From Apoderus coryli (taxonomy: Eukaryota; Arthropoda; Insecta; Coleoptera; Attelabidae): DNA of 64,000 nt. Shown one piece after another: positions 12,306-21,045 of this stretch. The notes under the pieces are model-generated. The model worked only from the letters and a program-made list of their open reading frames with translations, searched no databases and was not told the DNA's origin. Position numbers and translations under genes: made by a program. Location: NCBI GenBank assembly GCA_911728435.2, contig OU452199.1:15386860-15450859 (forward strand). Direction: 5' to 3'. Numbering within the stretch: position 1 is the first letter of the stretch; the number at the start of each line of letters is the position of its first letter.

Positions 12306-12494
12306 ATGATATATCAGACATGGCGAGTATACGACACGAGCGGTACACGTTGGGAGTTTAAGAATCAAGGTTTATATGTGCAAAGCCAGCGTCTTCTTTT
12401 AAATATTTATCACCAGTTAAGGTCAGAAAATAATGAAGTGACGAATACACATATTATAAAATTTTTACGTTCTATAGAAAATGTCACTGAGTAA
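12306..12494 (+). other. Unrecognised exon-like open frame
   Basis: A 62-codon frame contains LYVQSQRLLLNIYHQLRSEN, which resembles the first helix of the N-terminal helix-turn-helix in some insect transposon proteins (Q-x-x-x-x-L-x-x-x-Y-x-x-x-x-x-E). Overlapping the stop is a good splice donor (GTAAGTGAGT at about 12492). It could be the first exon of a decayed element. I do not recognise it with confidence. Confidence 0.25.
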
Positions 12495-12943
12495 GTGAGT
12501 AAAATTTGTTGTTAGTTTATAATATCAGAAGAATATTTTTATAAATGTATCTACTTATATGCATAACAAGTATTAACAATAGTATTAATTATTATAAAGG
12601 TATGTTCCTTGCTGTTCGAACAGGGACTAGGTACGTGTGCATCTATGTCTAAACTTCTAAAAAAAACAATATTTTGCAGCGGTGTAGGTTTATATGCTGC
12701 CGTGTTGAAGCGGCAAGGAAAAATACAGTATACTTTTATACAAATGAACATACAATAATTGTTAATACATAAAGGATTTTTAAAATATCGTAGGGCATGT
12801 ATTGTCATGAAAACATAAAAGGGTGCGCCTATGGACGGCTGCGGTCGGCATTAACATTACAAAGGGATATCGAGTTGCGGTTTTTTATATAATTTTAAAC
12901 TAAAATTAGGAATTTTCTGAAGTAATCCATCGATCGAGGAGTG
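12495..12943. other. No gene seen
   Basis: Nothing recognised between the exon-like frame and the hammerhead foldback. Confidence 0.55.
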
Positions 12944-13015
12944 AATGTTGTTGTTTGAATAAAAGACGTCTACTCCACAAAAAATCTTTATATATACGTT
13001 GAAACTGTTTATGAT

Positions 13016-13060
13016 TCGCCAGACATGTTTCGTACTACAACGTCCATCATCAGTGGCTAA
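13016..13060 (-). ncRNA. Hammerhead ribozyme motif, type I (left arm)
   Basis: On the - strand the core CTGATGA lies at 13047-13053 and GAAA at 13028-13031. Helix I is GCCA/TGGC (13054-13057 with 13018-13021). Helix II is GGAC/GTAC with one mismatch, where the right-arm copy has a perfect GGAC/GTCC. Helix III is the self-complementary ACATGT and the predicted cleavage follows GTC. One extra T sits between CTGATGA and helix II. Helix III is too short for a stable monomer, so activity would probably require dimers. Confidence 0.7.
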
Positions 13061-13225
13061 GGAACCTTATATAATTCGGTTAGATGAGGGGGTTAAACTT
13101 CATATGAACTTAGAATAGGGTACTTTTACATATATATACGTTTAAATTGAAGATCAATGTAAAAGTACCCTATTCTAAGTTCATATGAAGTTTAACCCCC
13201 TCATCTAACCGAATTATATAAGGTT

Positions 13226-13276
13226 CCTTAGCCACTGATGATGGACGTTGTAGTCCGAAACATGTCTGGCGAATCA
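13226..13276 (+). ncRNA. Hammerhead ribozyme motif, type I (right arm)
   Basis: In order: helix I strand GCCA (13231-13234), core CTGATGA (13235-13241), a single extra T, helix II GGAC-GTTGTA-GTCC (13243-13256), GAAA (13257-13260), a two-pair helix III within ACATGT, C17 at 13266 and the other helix I strand TGGC (13267-13270). Two further T-A pairs extend helix I after one mismatch. All invariant core bases of the CUGANGA/GAAA consensus are present. Type I hammerheads with short helix III are known from Penelope-like elements. Confidence 0.8.
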
Positions 13277-13346
13277 TAAACAGTTTCAACGTATATATAA
13301 AGATTTTTTGTGGAGTAGACGTCTTTTATTCAAACAATAAAATTAG

Positions 13347-13974
13347 GAAGACTATACTTCAATTTTATTATTAAGAGATTCTTCAATGTATCCTTCAGCA
13401 ACAGTTGCCGACTTCCATCCCCCATGCCTGGTTAAACTACTCAGATCTGGTCCAGAGTCAACCAAAATTGTGGCAGAGGTTCGGCGAAAACTATGTATAT
13501 TCTCCAGGGTTTGGTAAATTTAAATATTTGGCAACAATTTGAAGCATTTTACTAAACTGATGAATTCCTACTTGTTTGCAGCCATTTTCGTTTTGGTATT
13601 TCAAGAATTTAAAGAAAAAAACAAGAATTTTCGAAATTTTTTGGCTTTAATGCTGAATATTTCCTATAAAGTTCCATGTATCTCTCATTTATCACAAACG
13701 ATCTCGCCTTTTTAGTTGTATTGTCTGGGTACTAATTAAAAGCTTCGACGCCAAATCTTCTATATCACTTCTTATACACTGGCATACAGCAACATTTATT
13801 TTTTTATATCATTGTAATGAATAAAATGAATTATATTGCTAATCAATCTTAATTATTAATTAATATTCAGATTTGATACCTGTCGCGACATCTATGTTGT
13901 AGAAGTCATACAAACAGATCATGCGTGAAACATTATTAGAATTCGAGCACCACTACACTACACACCACATAACT
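13347..13974. other. No gene seen
   Basis: AT-rich spacer. No recognised coding sequence or repeat ends. Confidence 0.55.
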
Positions 13975-14224
13975 GAAAAATAATTTCGTGGCATAGCGGA
14001 CAAAATGACTGGTTTTACTTACACAAGGGATTTTGTTTAATTTAGCAGGGCCTCAGTCTAATTCAGTAGAACCAGACCGAGGCCGACGAATTCGTTTCGC
14101 TCTCATTATGAGCTCGTCAGCATCTGGTTCTACTGAATTAGACTGAGGCCCTGCTAAATTAAACAAAATCCCTTGTGTAAGTAAAACCAGTCATTTTGTC
14201 CGCTAGGCTACGAAATTATTTTTC
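13975..14224. mobile_element. MITE with TIR GCGGACAAAATGACTGG, 250 bp
   Basis: Arms of about 110 bp (13975-14088 and 14112-14224) are almost exact inverted copies. They start with an A-rich GAAAAATAATTTCGT block, run through AGCGGACAAAATGACTGG and TTACACAAGGGATTTTG, and end at GAATTCAGTAGAACCAGA. The unpaired centre holds a GC-richer segment with GAATTCGTTTCGCTCTC. Same family as 11091-11520 and the half copy at 20676-20760. Non-coding. Confidence 0.8.
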
Positions 14225-14489
14225 GAGTATACTTACGGACACAAATAATTTTATATCATTATAATCCTTAGTATATTTTACGATATATACCATACTGCAT
14301 TTTATTATAAATAATAATAGTAATCAATCATGCATAATGGTTTGGCCATACAAATTGTGAATGATATACATAAACAATGTTTTTAATCATATAAATTTTA
14401 AACAAGTAATATGTTTTTAATTAAATACACTAGTAATGGTTCGGGTTGTTTGCCTACCCAGGAGTAGTTTACTACCCAGTAAACACACA

Positions 14490-14870
14490 TACGTTTATTT
14501 AACGTTTATCATTACAAAACACCTTTCCAAAAAAAGGTACATTAAATACGTACATTTTACTTTTATATGTCGCGCTTTTTCACGTTACAGAACACTAATA
14601 ACGAAACGTTAGTTCAATGCTATATAAAAACGTGTATTGAATGTATTTATGTATATATATTCAACGGTGAAATCAAACGTTATTTAAACGGTTCTAAAAT
14701 ACGTTAATAATACGATTACACAAAAGCTAATAATTAACGTTTGTGTAATCGTTTTAAATACGCATTTTAGAAACGTTTAAATAACGTTTGATTTCACGTT
14801 ATTTAATGTGGCTTTTATATATTTTTGTAACGTGAAATATACGTTGATAAAATGTATGGAATAAATCAAT
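14490..14870. mobile_element. ACGTT-rich palindromic MITE
   Basis: The core is an imperfect hairpin at 14667-14797 with about 60-nt arms (GTGAAATCAAACGTTATTTA and inverse). An outer, weaker inverted pair (TTCACGTTACAGA near 14578 and TGTAACGTGAAATA near 14826) suggests a larger terminal structure. The motif AACGTT or ACGTT recurs more than ten times in 350 bp. No open frame. Superfamily unknown. Confidence 0.6.
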
Positions 14871-15016
14871 AAAACTACCAGATTTCCATTGTTGGGTTGG
14901 TACAAAAGTTTGATGAAAAAATAATGCCCTTTTTGTTAAGTAGTAGTAGTTAAACCAAAAAATATAAACATTTGGGTGTTTTTTAATATTAAATATTGTG
15001 GTCAGATATAACTTAC

Positions 15017-15093
15017 AAAATTATACGATACAATAATGCACGTTTCGGCAAACGCTTTCTGTCGCCGAAACTTACGTTGTATCGAATAATTTT
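15017..15093. repeat. Imperfect hairpin with CGTTTCGGC stem
   Basis: The arms 15017-15049 and 15064-15093 pair with a 3-nt offset. Both carry AAAATTAT-x-CGATACAA at the base and GTTTCGGC at the tip, around a short loop. It is GC-richer than its surroundings at the tip. Possibly the remnant of a small MITE. Confidence 0.6.
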
Positions 15094-15099
15094 ATAATT

Positions 15100-16303
15100 T
15101 CTTTTTGACAATATTTTATATAAAAATATTGAATAACACAAAAAAACGGATTTTTGATTTGTTTTTAATATATTTACAACCAACAATCCAACTTTTTGGT
15201 TTAACGATTTAGGATATTGGAGACATACTTTTAGCATCGAACCTCAAGTTCTGATTAGTCCTCAGGACATCAATTTGGTTCATGTTCCCTTTTCCTTTAC
15301 AAGTGAAAAAGATGGCAGACGCTGATTATTTTATTCAGTTGATATACCTAATTTGAATTTCATAACAGTGAAATGCATAATTCCAATTATGAGAATACTA
15401 ATTAAAATTAGGCTTAGATGTTTTGACTCTGATTTGTAAGAGTACCGTTTTCATGTGTATGAAACACGTGCTGGCACTGATTGATGGTACTATTATTTGG
15501 ATAATCAGTCACTTGCTTGCCGATTATATGGTTTGGAATGCTCTTTGTTGGTTTAAGACAGTGTCAATTTAGCTTACTGTTGGAACATAAATCACAAATA
15601 TGTGAGCTTCGATATTGATGTAGTAATTTATCTTTTGATATTTCAGCATTAAATCTAATGCAATTTATGACTTACTTAATGAAATTGATTCTATTGAGAA
15701 GATTTCACCAATCCTATTGATAGCTAGATATATCAAAACTGTACTATTGTAAAAAACATTTTTCAGCATTGATGTATTATTCTGAACAGTTCTATATTAT
15801 GATGATTGGCAGCGACGACGGTACAACTCGATCGTTACTATGAATGACGCATCAAGTTAGAAACAATGGAATGTTAAAACACCATGCAGAACTCCGGGTT
15901 TCCCATGCCGACTGGATAGCATAGCATACCGATGTACGCGTCGTGTATTATATTCACCCTCTTCAATAGATCCACTTCATATCTCTCTGGTAGATATAGC
16001 AACATGCCATTTCCATTCTTTTGTTTTTAACTTTTACTGAAGTAGTTTCTTTTTAATAATTGTAGCCGCTGAGTTGCAATATGGTAGTGAAAATGTAATT
16101 CGTCTGTCTGTGTGATAGTCAGAGGCGTCATCTTTAATATAGCGACAGGGTATCTGGAAATTGACGCTACTGCTTTCGAGTTCACACAAGATTTAAGAAA
16201 ATAGAAATGAAATAAAGTGTAGATATTTCTTTGAAAATAATTGTAGGTATCTGGCATTTTAATTTATTTATTTATCTAATAAGTAACTTACATTCCAATA
16301 ACC
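15100..16303. other. No gene recognised
   Basis: No recognisable coding content. Frames at 15013-15237 and 16027-16257 on the - strand lack any motif and are probably chance. Confidence 0.5.
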
Positions 16304-17593
16304 AAAATTATCGACCCTGGTCTATGGGTCGATAATTTTTGAGACCAAAAAAAAATTATAGTAGGATGAAACCCATTGGAAAAGGTAGAGAATATAACAA
16401 AAATGAAAGAAAAAATAAATTACGGGCGATCTGAGGTTAGGAAGGGGGGTGAGTATTTAATTGTATTTAATGGTAAAAAACGGTTAATCTCGATTTTCGG
16501 TAAAACTGCAAGTCCTATGAAAAAAAGTTAAATGACAAAGTTGTAGATAATAACAAGATCTACAACTTTTGTATCGACACTTTTTTCACATAACCTCAAA
16601 ATTTATGTGAAAAATTCGAATAACCGAGTTTCTGGTTTTTTATCTTTTGCAAAAAAAATTATTTTTTCATGAAATTTGGTGAAAACTTACCTTTGTATGT
16701 CCCAAACATACAGTAATTTTTTTGATTTAAAATATTCATTTTTTCACCTTATTTTGACTTAATATCGAAAAAGCACCCTAATTTTCAATCGAAAATTCTC
16801 ACGTCAAAATATCTGCTTTCTTAAAAAAGTTGGTGTGTTTTTTGTTCGTTGAAATTTCAAAGATCCACTAGAATCGGGAAGGTTTGTCGAATCTAATGAT
16901 GAAGAAATGCCATTAAAGAGACAAAAACTAATGGAGAAGTAATTAGAAAATAAAAAATCGGATTCGAGATGTTTTCATTATTTGCATTTTCTGAGAACAT
17001 TTACCATAGTCGTGTATATTTTTTTTTAAACCGTCAGAATGTAGAGATTTCAGCGAACAAAAAACACACCAACTTTTTTAAAAAAGCAGATATTTTGACG
17101 TGAGAATTTTCGATTGAAAATTAAGGTGCCTTTTCGATATTAAGTCAAAATAAGGTGAAAAAATTATTATTTTAAATAAAAAAAATACTGTATGTTTGGG
17201 ACATACAAAGGTAAGTTTTCACCAAATTTCGTGAAAAAATAAATTTTTTTGCAAAAGATAAAAATAAAAAACCAAAAACTGGGTTATTCGAATTTTTCAT
17301 ATAAATTCTGAGGTTATGTGAAAAAAGTCTTGATACAAAAGTTGTAGATCTTTTTATTACCTACAACTTTACTATTTAACTTTTTTTCATAGAACTTGCA
17401 GTTTTACCGGAAATCGAGGTTAACCGTTTTTTACCCTTAAAAACTCACCCCCTCCCCCTTTTCGATTTCAGATCGCCCGTAATTTATTTTTCCTTTCATT
17501 TTGTTATATTCTCTACCTTTTCCAATGGGTTTCATTCTACTATAACTTTTTTTCACTTTTTACCATTTTTAAAATTATCGACCCTGGTCTATA
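16304..17593. mobile_element. Long-armed foldback element, about 1.3 kb
   Basis: Arms of about 555 bp (16304-16859 and 17043-17593) are inverted copies with scattered differences. Both outer ends carry AAAATTATCGACCCTGGTCTA, and inside the left end that motif itself forms a TTATCGACCC/GGGTCGATAA hairpin. The arms contain no open frame. The loop of about 180 bp contains a short coding-like tail (see 16865-16941). No clear target duplication was read. Foldback or SnaBo-like elements with very long TIRs would fit; the superfamily cannot be set. Confidence 0.8.
16865..16941 (+). pseudogene. Short coding-like tail inside the foldback loop
   Basis: The loop opens with a frame that reads GRFVESNDEEMPLKRQKLME followed by a stop. 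The acidic-then-basic composition and codon use look like the last codons of a real protein, possibly the former transposase of this element or captured host sequence. It is about 25 codons and cannot be assigned. Confidence 0.3.
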
Positions 17594-17734
17594 AGCTTTT
17601 TTTTAGATTCTAATAGTATTTATTGTCGTACTGTGACTTATATTCATTGTTGTAATCGTGGCTAAATGTTTTGTCATGCATATTGATTTTATACATTATT
17701 AGATGGCTAAAAACATGTATAGTTTTTTTTAATG

Positions 17735-17790
17735 TGTCCAGACACCTGATGAAGTCAACAATCAGTTTACGAAACGTTGTGTTGTATAAA
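17735..17790 (+). ncRNA. Hammerhead ribozyme motif, type I
   Basis: Helix I ACAC (17742-17745) pairs with GTGT (17779-17782). The core CTGATGA is at 17746-17752 and is followed by one extra A. Helix II is GTCAAC-AATCA-GTTTAC with one mismatch in six pairs. GAAA follows at 17771-17774, then the palindromic ACGT helix III and T17 as cleavage base. Downstream is TTATAAAATAAATACC, similar to the tails after the other copies. It lies just outside the 16304-17593 foldback and is a different subfamily from the ACATGT copies. Confidence 0.7.
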
Positions 17791-17943
17791 TATGTTATAA
17801 AATAAATACCAAGTTTTTATTTTTGTCCTGCGATATATTTCTATGTGAACCTATACCCTAAAAAATAGTTAAAAAAAATAAATGAAAAAAAGGTTCAAGA
17901 ATAAATTTTTAAAGAATTATCATAAGCTTTAGAATGACAGGTA

Positions 17944-19027
17944 TAACAGGTGATTCAATATGTCCGTAGGATAAGTAAGGAAAACACAAAATTTTTAACA
18001 AAACTCGATTTTATTATTCAACAGCCTTCGATGGCAATACAACGAGTATAGCGATTTTCCAACTTTGCGATACCAATTTTATAGTACGATTTCTCTTTCT
18101 CGTCAAAATAGACCTCAGTTTCAGCGATTACTTATCATTGGACTTAAATTTCTTTCCAGCAAGCATTCTCTTGAGATCTGAAAACTGGAAAAGTCGCTGG
18201 GGGGTAAATCTCGGGAATACGGTGGGGTGGGTAAGCAATTCGAAGCCCAATTTATTTAATTTTGCCATTGCTTTCATCGATTTATGACACGGTCCATTGT
18301 ACTGGTGAAATAATACTTTATGTCTTGCAAATGTGGCCGTTTCTTTGCGATTCAGCCATGAATCGATCCAAAAGTGCAGATTAATAGTCGCTGATGTTGA
18401 TGGTTCCTTTTTGGAGGTAGTCGATGAATATTATTTCGTTCGCATCCCAAAATAGAGACGCTATCACCTTACCGGCCGACTGTTATAGGCGCTTTGGATT
18501 CAGTTCGTCGATTGCTGTCCACTCAGCTGACTGTCTTTTGAATTCTGGTGTAATAGTGAAGTCATGTTTCATCCATTGTCACATATCGACAATAGAATTC
18601 CATTTTATTGCGGTTTAACAGCGCCAAACAGTCCTCTGACGCATCAATTCGTAGTTGTTTTTGGTCGACTGTGAACTCACGCGGCACCCACTTTGCACAG
18701 AGCATACCCAAATGTTCGTGTAAAATGTTAAAAACACTACCATCTGATATCTTCACAATGTCAGCTAGCTCGTGTACCTTCAATTTGCGATCGTTCATAA
18801 CCAATTTGTAATTTTTTTTTGACGTTTTCTGGAATAATAGCCTCATTTGGGCGTCCAATGCGCTCTGCATCATTTGTGCTGGTACGACCACGTTTAAATG
18901 CAGCCATCCACTTCTGTACCATTTGACTCGATGGAGCAAAGTTCGGATAATGGTTATCAACCCATTGTTTGGTTTGCACTGTATTTTTTTTTCATCAAAC
19001 ATCTTACAGACTTATTGAAAGACCTAA
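17944..19027 (-). mobile_element. mariner transposon, degraded
   Basis: The TIRs are AGGTGATTCAATATGTCCG at the left (about 17948) and, inverted at the right, AGGTCTTTCAATAAGTCTG (about 19025). About 20 of 25 positions are identical and TA lies at both borders. The 1.08-kb length is slightly short for a mariner of about 1.3 kb. The only content is the decayed transposase. Its type is close to the irritans/cecropia group judging by the WVPREFTVDQKQ and GFELL signatures; the subfamily is a guess. Confidence 0.85.
18125..19002 (-). pseudogene. mariner transposase, dead
   Basis: In order on the - strand: QTKQWVDNHYPNFAPSSQMV and GRTSTND of the DNA-binding region, a frameshift near 18800, KLKVHELADIVKISDGSVFN, CAKWVPREFTVDQKQ, and TMDET, which holds the first catalytic Asp. 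After stops come VLFHQYNGPCHKS and LLTHPTVFPRFTPQ. In mariners the second catalytic Asp lies in the HQDN-type box and the third in the PSD-type box; both are replaced here. The N-terminal roughly 40 residues are also missing. It could at most act as a target for other mariner enzymes through its TIRs. Confidence 0.85.
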
Positions 19028-19339
19028 TATAAGTAGAGGACAATTGTGTATTATGCAATTGAATAAACCAACACACTTAACAAGAGCAGAGCCACCACAA
19101 TCCAAAGCAAGATCTTTATAAAATGTTAAGAGTACTGAAATCTGCAGCAGTCTCTTAGCATTAGGCAGTCCAGGTCCTTTGTTCATTATACTTTCTGTGA
19201 AATGCAAGAGCAAAGAGATATTTCACCGTCAACAATCTGCCTGGAACAGGCGATCTAACCGCATCCAATAAAAGCATCGAGGATACCATATTGTTTATTA
19301 TTATATATACAATGAGCGGTCAATAGACTCAGTTGCAGT

Positions 19340-19697
19340 CCTCAAGCCCTGTGGTACACTCAAACTATCTCCCCTCTTGGAAGTCCTGAAATTCTCAATG
19401 TTTCCGCCTGTGCAGTTCCGATGGGTTACCTCCAGATATTGCTCTCTCCCATCGAGAAAACCGCGAATCCAACTAAGGGCAGAACCCCGTACAATGGTGT
19501 ACGAGGTTTTGCGCGTATGGACGCGCACAATTTCTCAAGAAGAAAACCATGCCGGGACGCAGTCGAAAGCACGCGTCAGATCGCAGAAAACTCCAATCGA
19601 ACTCTCTCCAGCATCCAAAGTCTCTAAAAGCTCGAATACTAAAGAGTTCCAAGCCGTATCAGTTGAAAGCCCGGCTCTTAAACCACGCTGATTGGAA
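19340..19697 (-). pseudogene. LINE reverse transcriptase fragment
   Basis: The - strand reads SNQRGLRAGLSTDTAWNSLV and later GVFCDLTRAFDCV, which keeps the first catalytic Asp of the RT palm (x-F-x-D-L-x-K-A-F-D-x-V). It continues as GSALSWIRGFLDGREQY and VPQG, where the similarity stops at about 19345. One stop and one frameshift separate the two parts. GC content is above the surroundings. A distinct LINE family from the copies at 4-5 kb, judging by these signatures. Confidence 0.75.
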
Positions 19698-19699
19698 CT

Positions 19700-20675
19700 C
19701 AGAATGTTATATCTTCAAGACCAGTGTTACATACACTGATTAGAAAATCCAGATATTGATATAATAATGTATTATTATTGTCTGAATAAAGTTTCTTTAA
19801 AAAAAATAAATAAATTAAATTTGTTGGAAAATCAAGTTTATTGTATATTGTGTGGGTTTGTTGAGGAAAATGTGCTGAATATGTTTGTGGTGAATTTTCA
19901 AAAAAAATCTGGCAGCAGAGCATGATGTTGACCTCGCAAATTAGTATGTTGTTTAGGGGAGTAGATTCCCATAAGAAAACCAGACACATCTTTTTTCTTT
20001 CCTAATGATATTAGTTTCATGAAAAAATTGACTATTCTGGAACTACTTTAAAAATAAAGGGAACCTCAACAAAATTAAACGTTGCACTGCGCACTTGAAC
20101 CATGTTTTCTTAGGGGATCAAATTCTACAGTCCGAATTGCAATGCATGTTCTTCCAAAAGTCATCGTAATTAAGTCGGAAATCACTTGATTGTATACTCA
20201 TCTTAAAACATATCATAAATCTTACAAATTTGCGATTTTCAGTATTTTCCCAATGGTAGACGTATTCTAGCATACCACGCCAAAATGCAGTCTCACTAGT
20301 AGTGTCGTATACAGTAATATAATAGTGGCCAAAACTCGCCATGAGGCGCTTAATGAAACCCAACAAGTTGAGTGATTTCCAAATTAGGACATTATATGAG
20401 TATATGAGAAAGAAAAGACAAAAGAAAAATAATTCTGTGAATTAATCCACAATTTCGATGCGGTTGTGTACTTTAACTTTTTAGAGCAACGGAAACCTAT
20501 GTTTTTGTCTTTTAATTTTAGTATATTTGTACCTACTTTTTAGATCTATTTTTATGTTCATATTTAGCTCTAAACCATTTAATATTCACGACTCAAAAAA
20601 CACCAAGATCCAATCAGATATCCTCGGAAATAGTTTAACGTCGTCTCCAAAAAGCTGGGAATGCAATCCTGAAAC
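19700..20675. other. No gene recognised
   Basis: An 82-codon - strand frame (20118-20366) has coding-like composition but no known motif. Nothing else is supported. Confidence 0.45.
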
Positions 20676-20760
20676 AGGCATAGCGGACAAAATTACTGGC
20701 TTTAGCTACAAACGGGATTTTGGTTAAATTAGCAGAGCCTCAGACTAATTTTGTTTAATC
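20676..20760 (+). mobile_element. Half copy of the GCGGACAAAATTACTGG MITE
   Basis: The stretch carries GGCATAGCGGACAAAATTAC, then TGG, an ACAAACGGGATTTTG segment and TTAGCAGAGCCTCAGACTAA, matching one arm of the 13975-14224 copy. The other arm is absent. Confidence 0.65.
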
Positions 20761-21000
20761 ACACTTACAAGTGAAATGAGATTTAAAACAGTCCTTTGGT
20801 GAAATGGTAAACCGTGTTTACAGAATTAAAGATTTAACAAAAACTGATCTGCTAATTCCATACCTGTCAAAAATATCAGTCAATTTAACTACTGAAAATT
20901 TCAAATACCTCTCTCAGATAATTGTAAAGTAACACACAATTTCCTTTCTCCAAGTTATGAAGACAGAAATATGGTTCATATTAATCTGCTAGCCACAAAA

Positions 21001-21045
21001 ATATGAACAACGTTTCGGCTACGTGTGTTCTATAATCAGTTTGTC
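21001..21045 (-). ncRNA. Decayed hammerhead-like motif
   Basis: On the - strand CTGATTA (core G8 replaced by T) is followed 16 nt later by GAAACGTTGTTC. Helix II no longer pairs well and helix I is weak. The downstream sequence ATATTTTTGTGGCTA resembles the tails after the intact copies. I read it as a dead member of the same terminal-repeat family. Confidence 0.4.

Larger units (their letters stand above)
12944..13346. repeat. Foldback element made of two inverted hammerhead units
   Basis: Left arm about 12944-13135 and right arm about 13156-13346 are near-perfect inverted copies separated by only about 20 bp. From the outside in, each arm contains TTGTTTGAATAAAAGACGTC, a GTGGAG-type block, a hammerhead ribozyme motif and a GAACTTAGAATAGGGTACTTT segment. 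The arms differ at very few positions, one of them in helix II of the left ribozyme. It looks like two head-to-head Penelope-type terminal repeats or a retrozyme-like foldback. No coding sequence. Confidence 0.85.
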
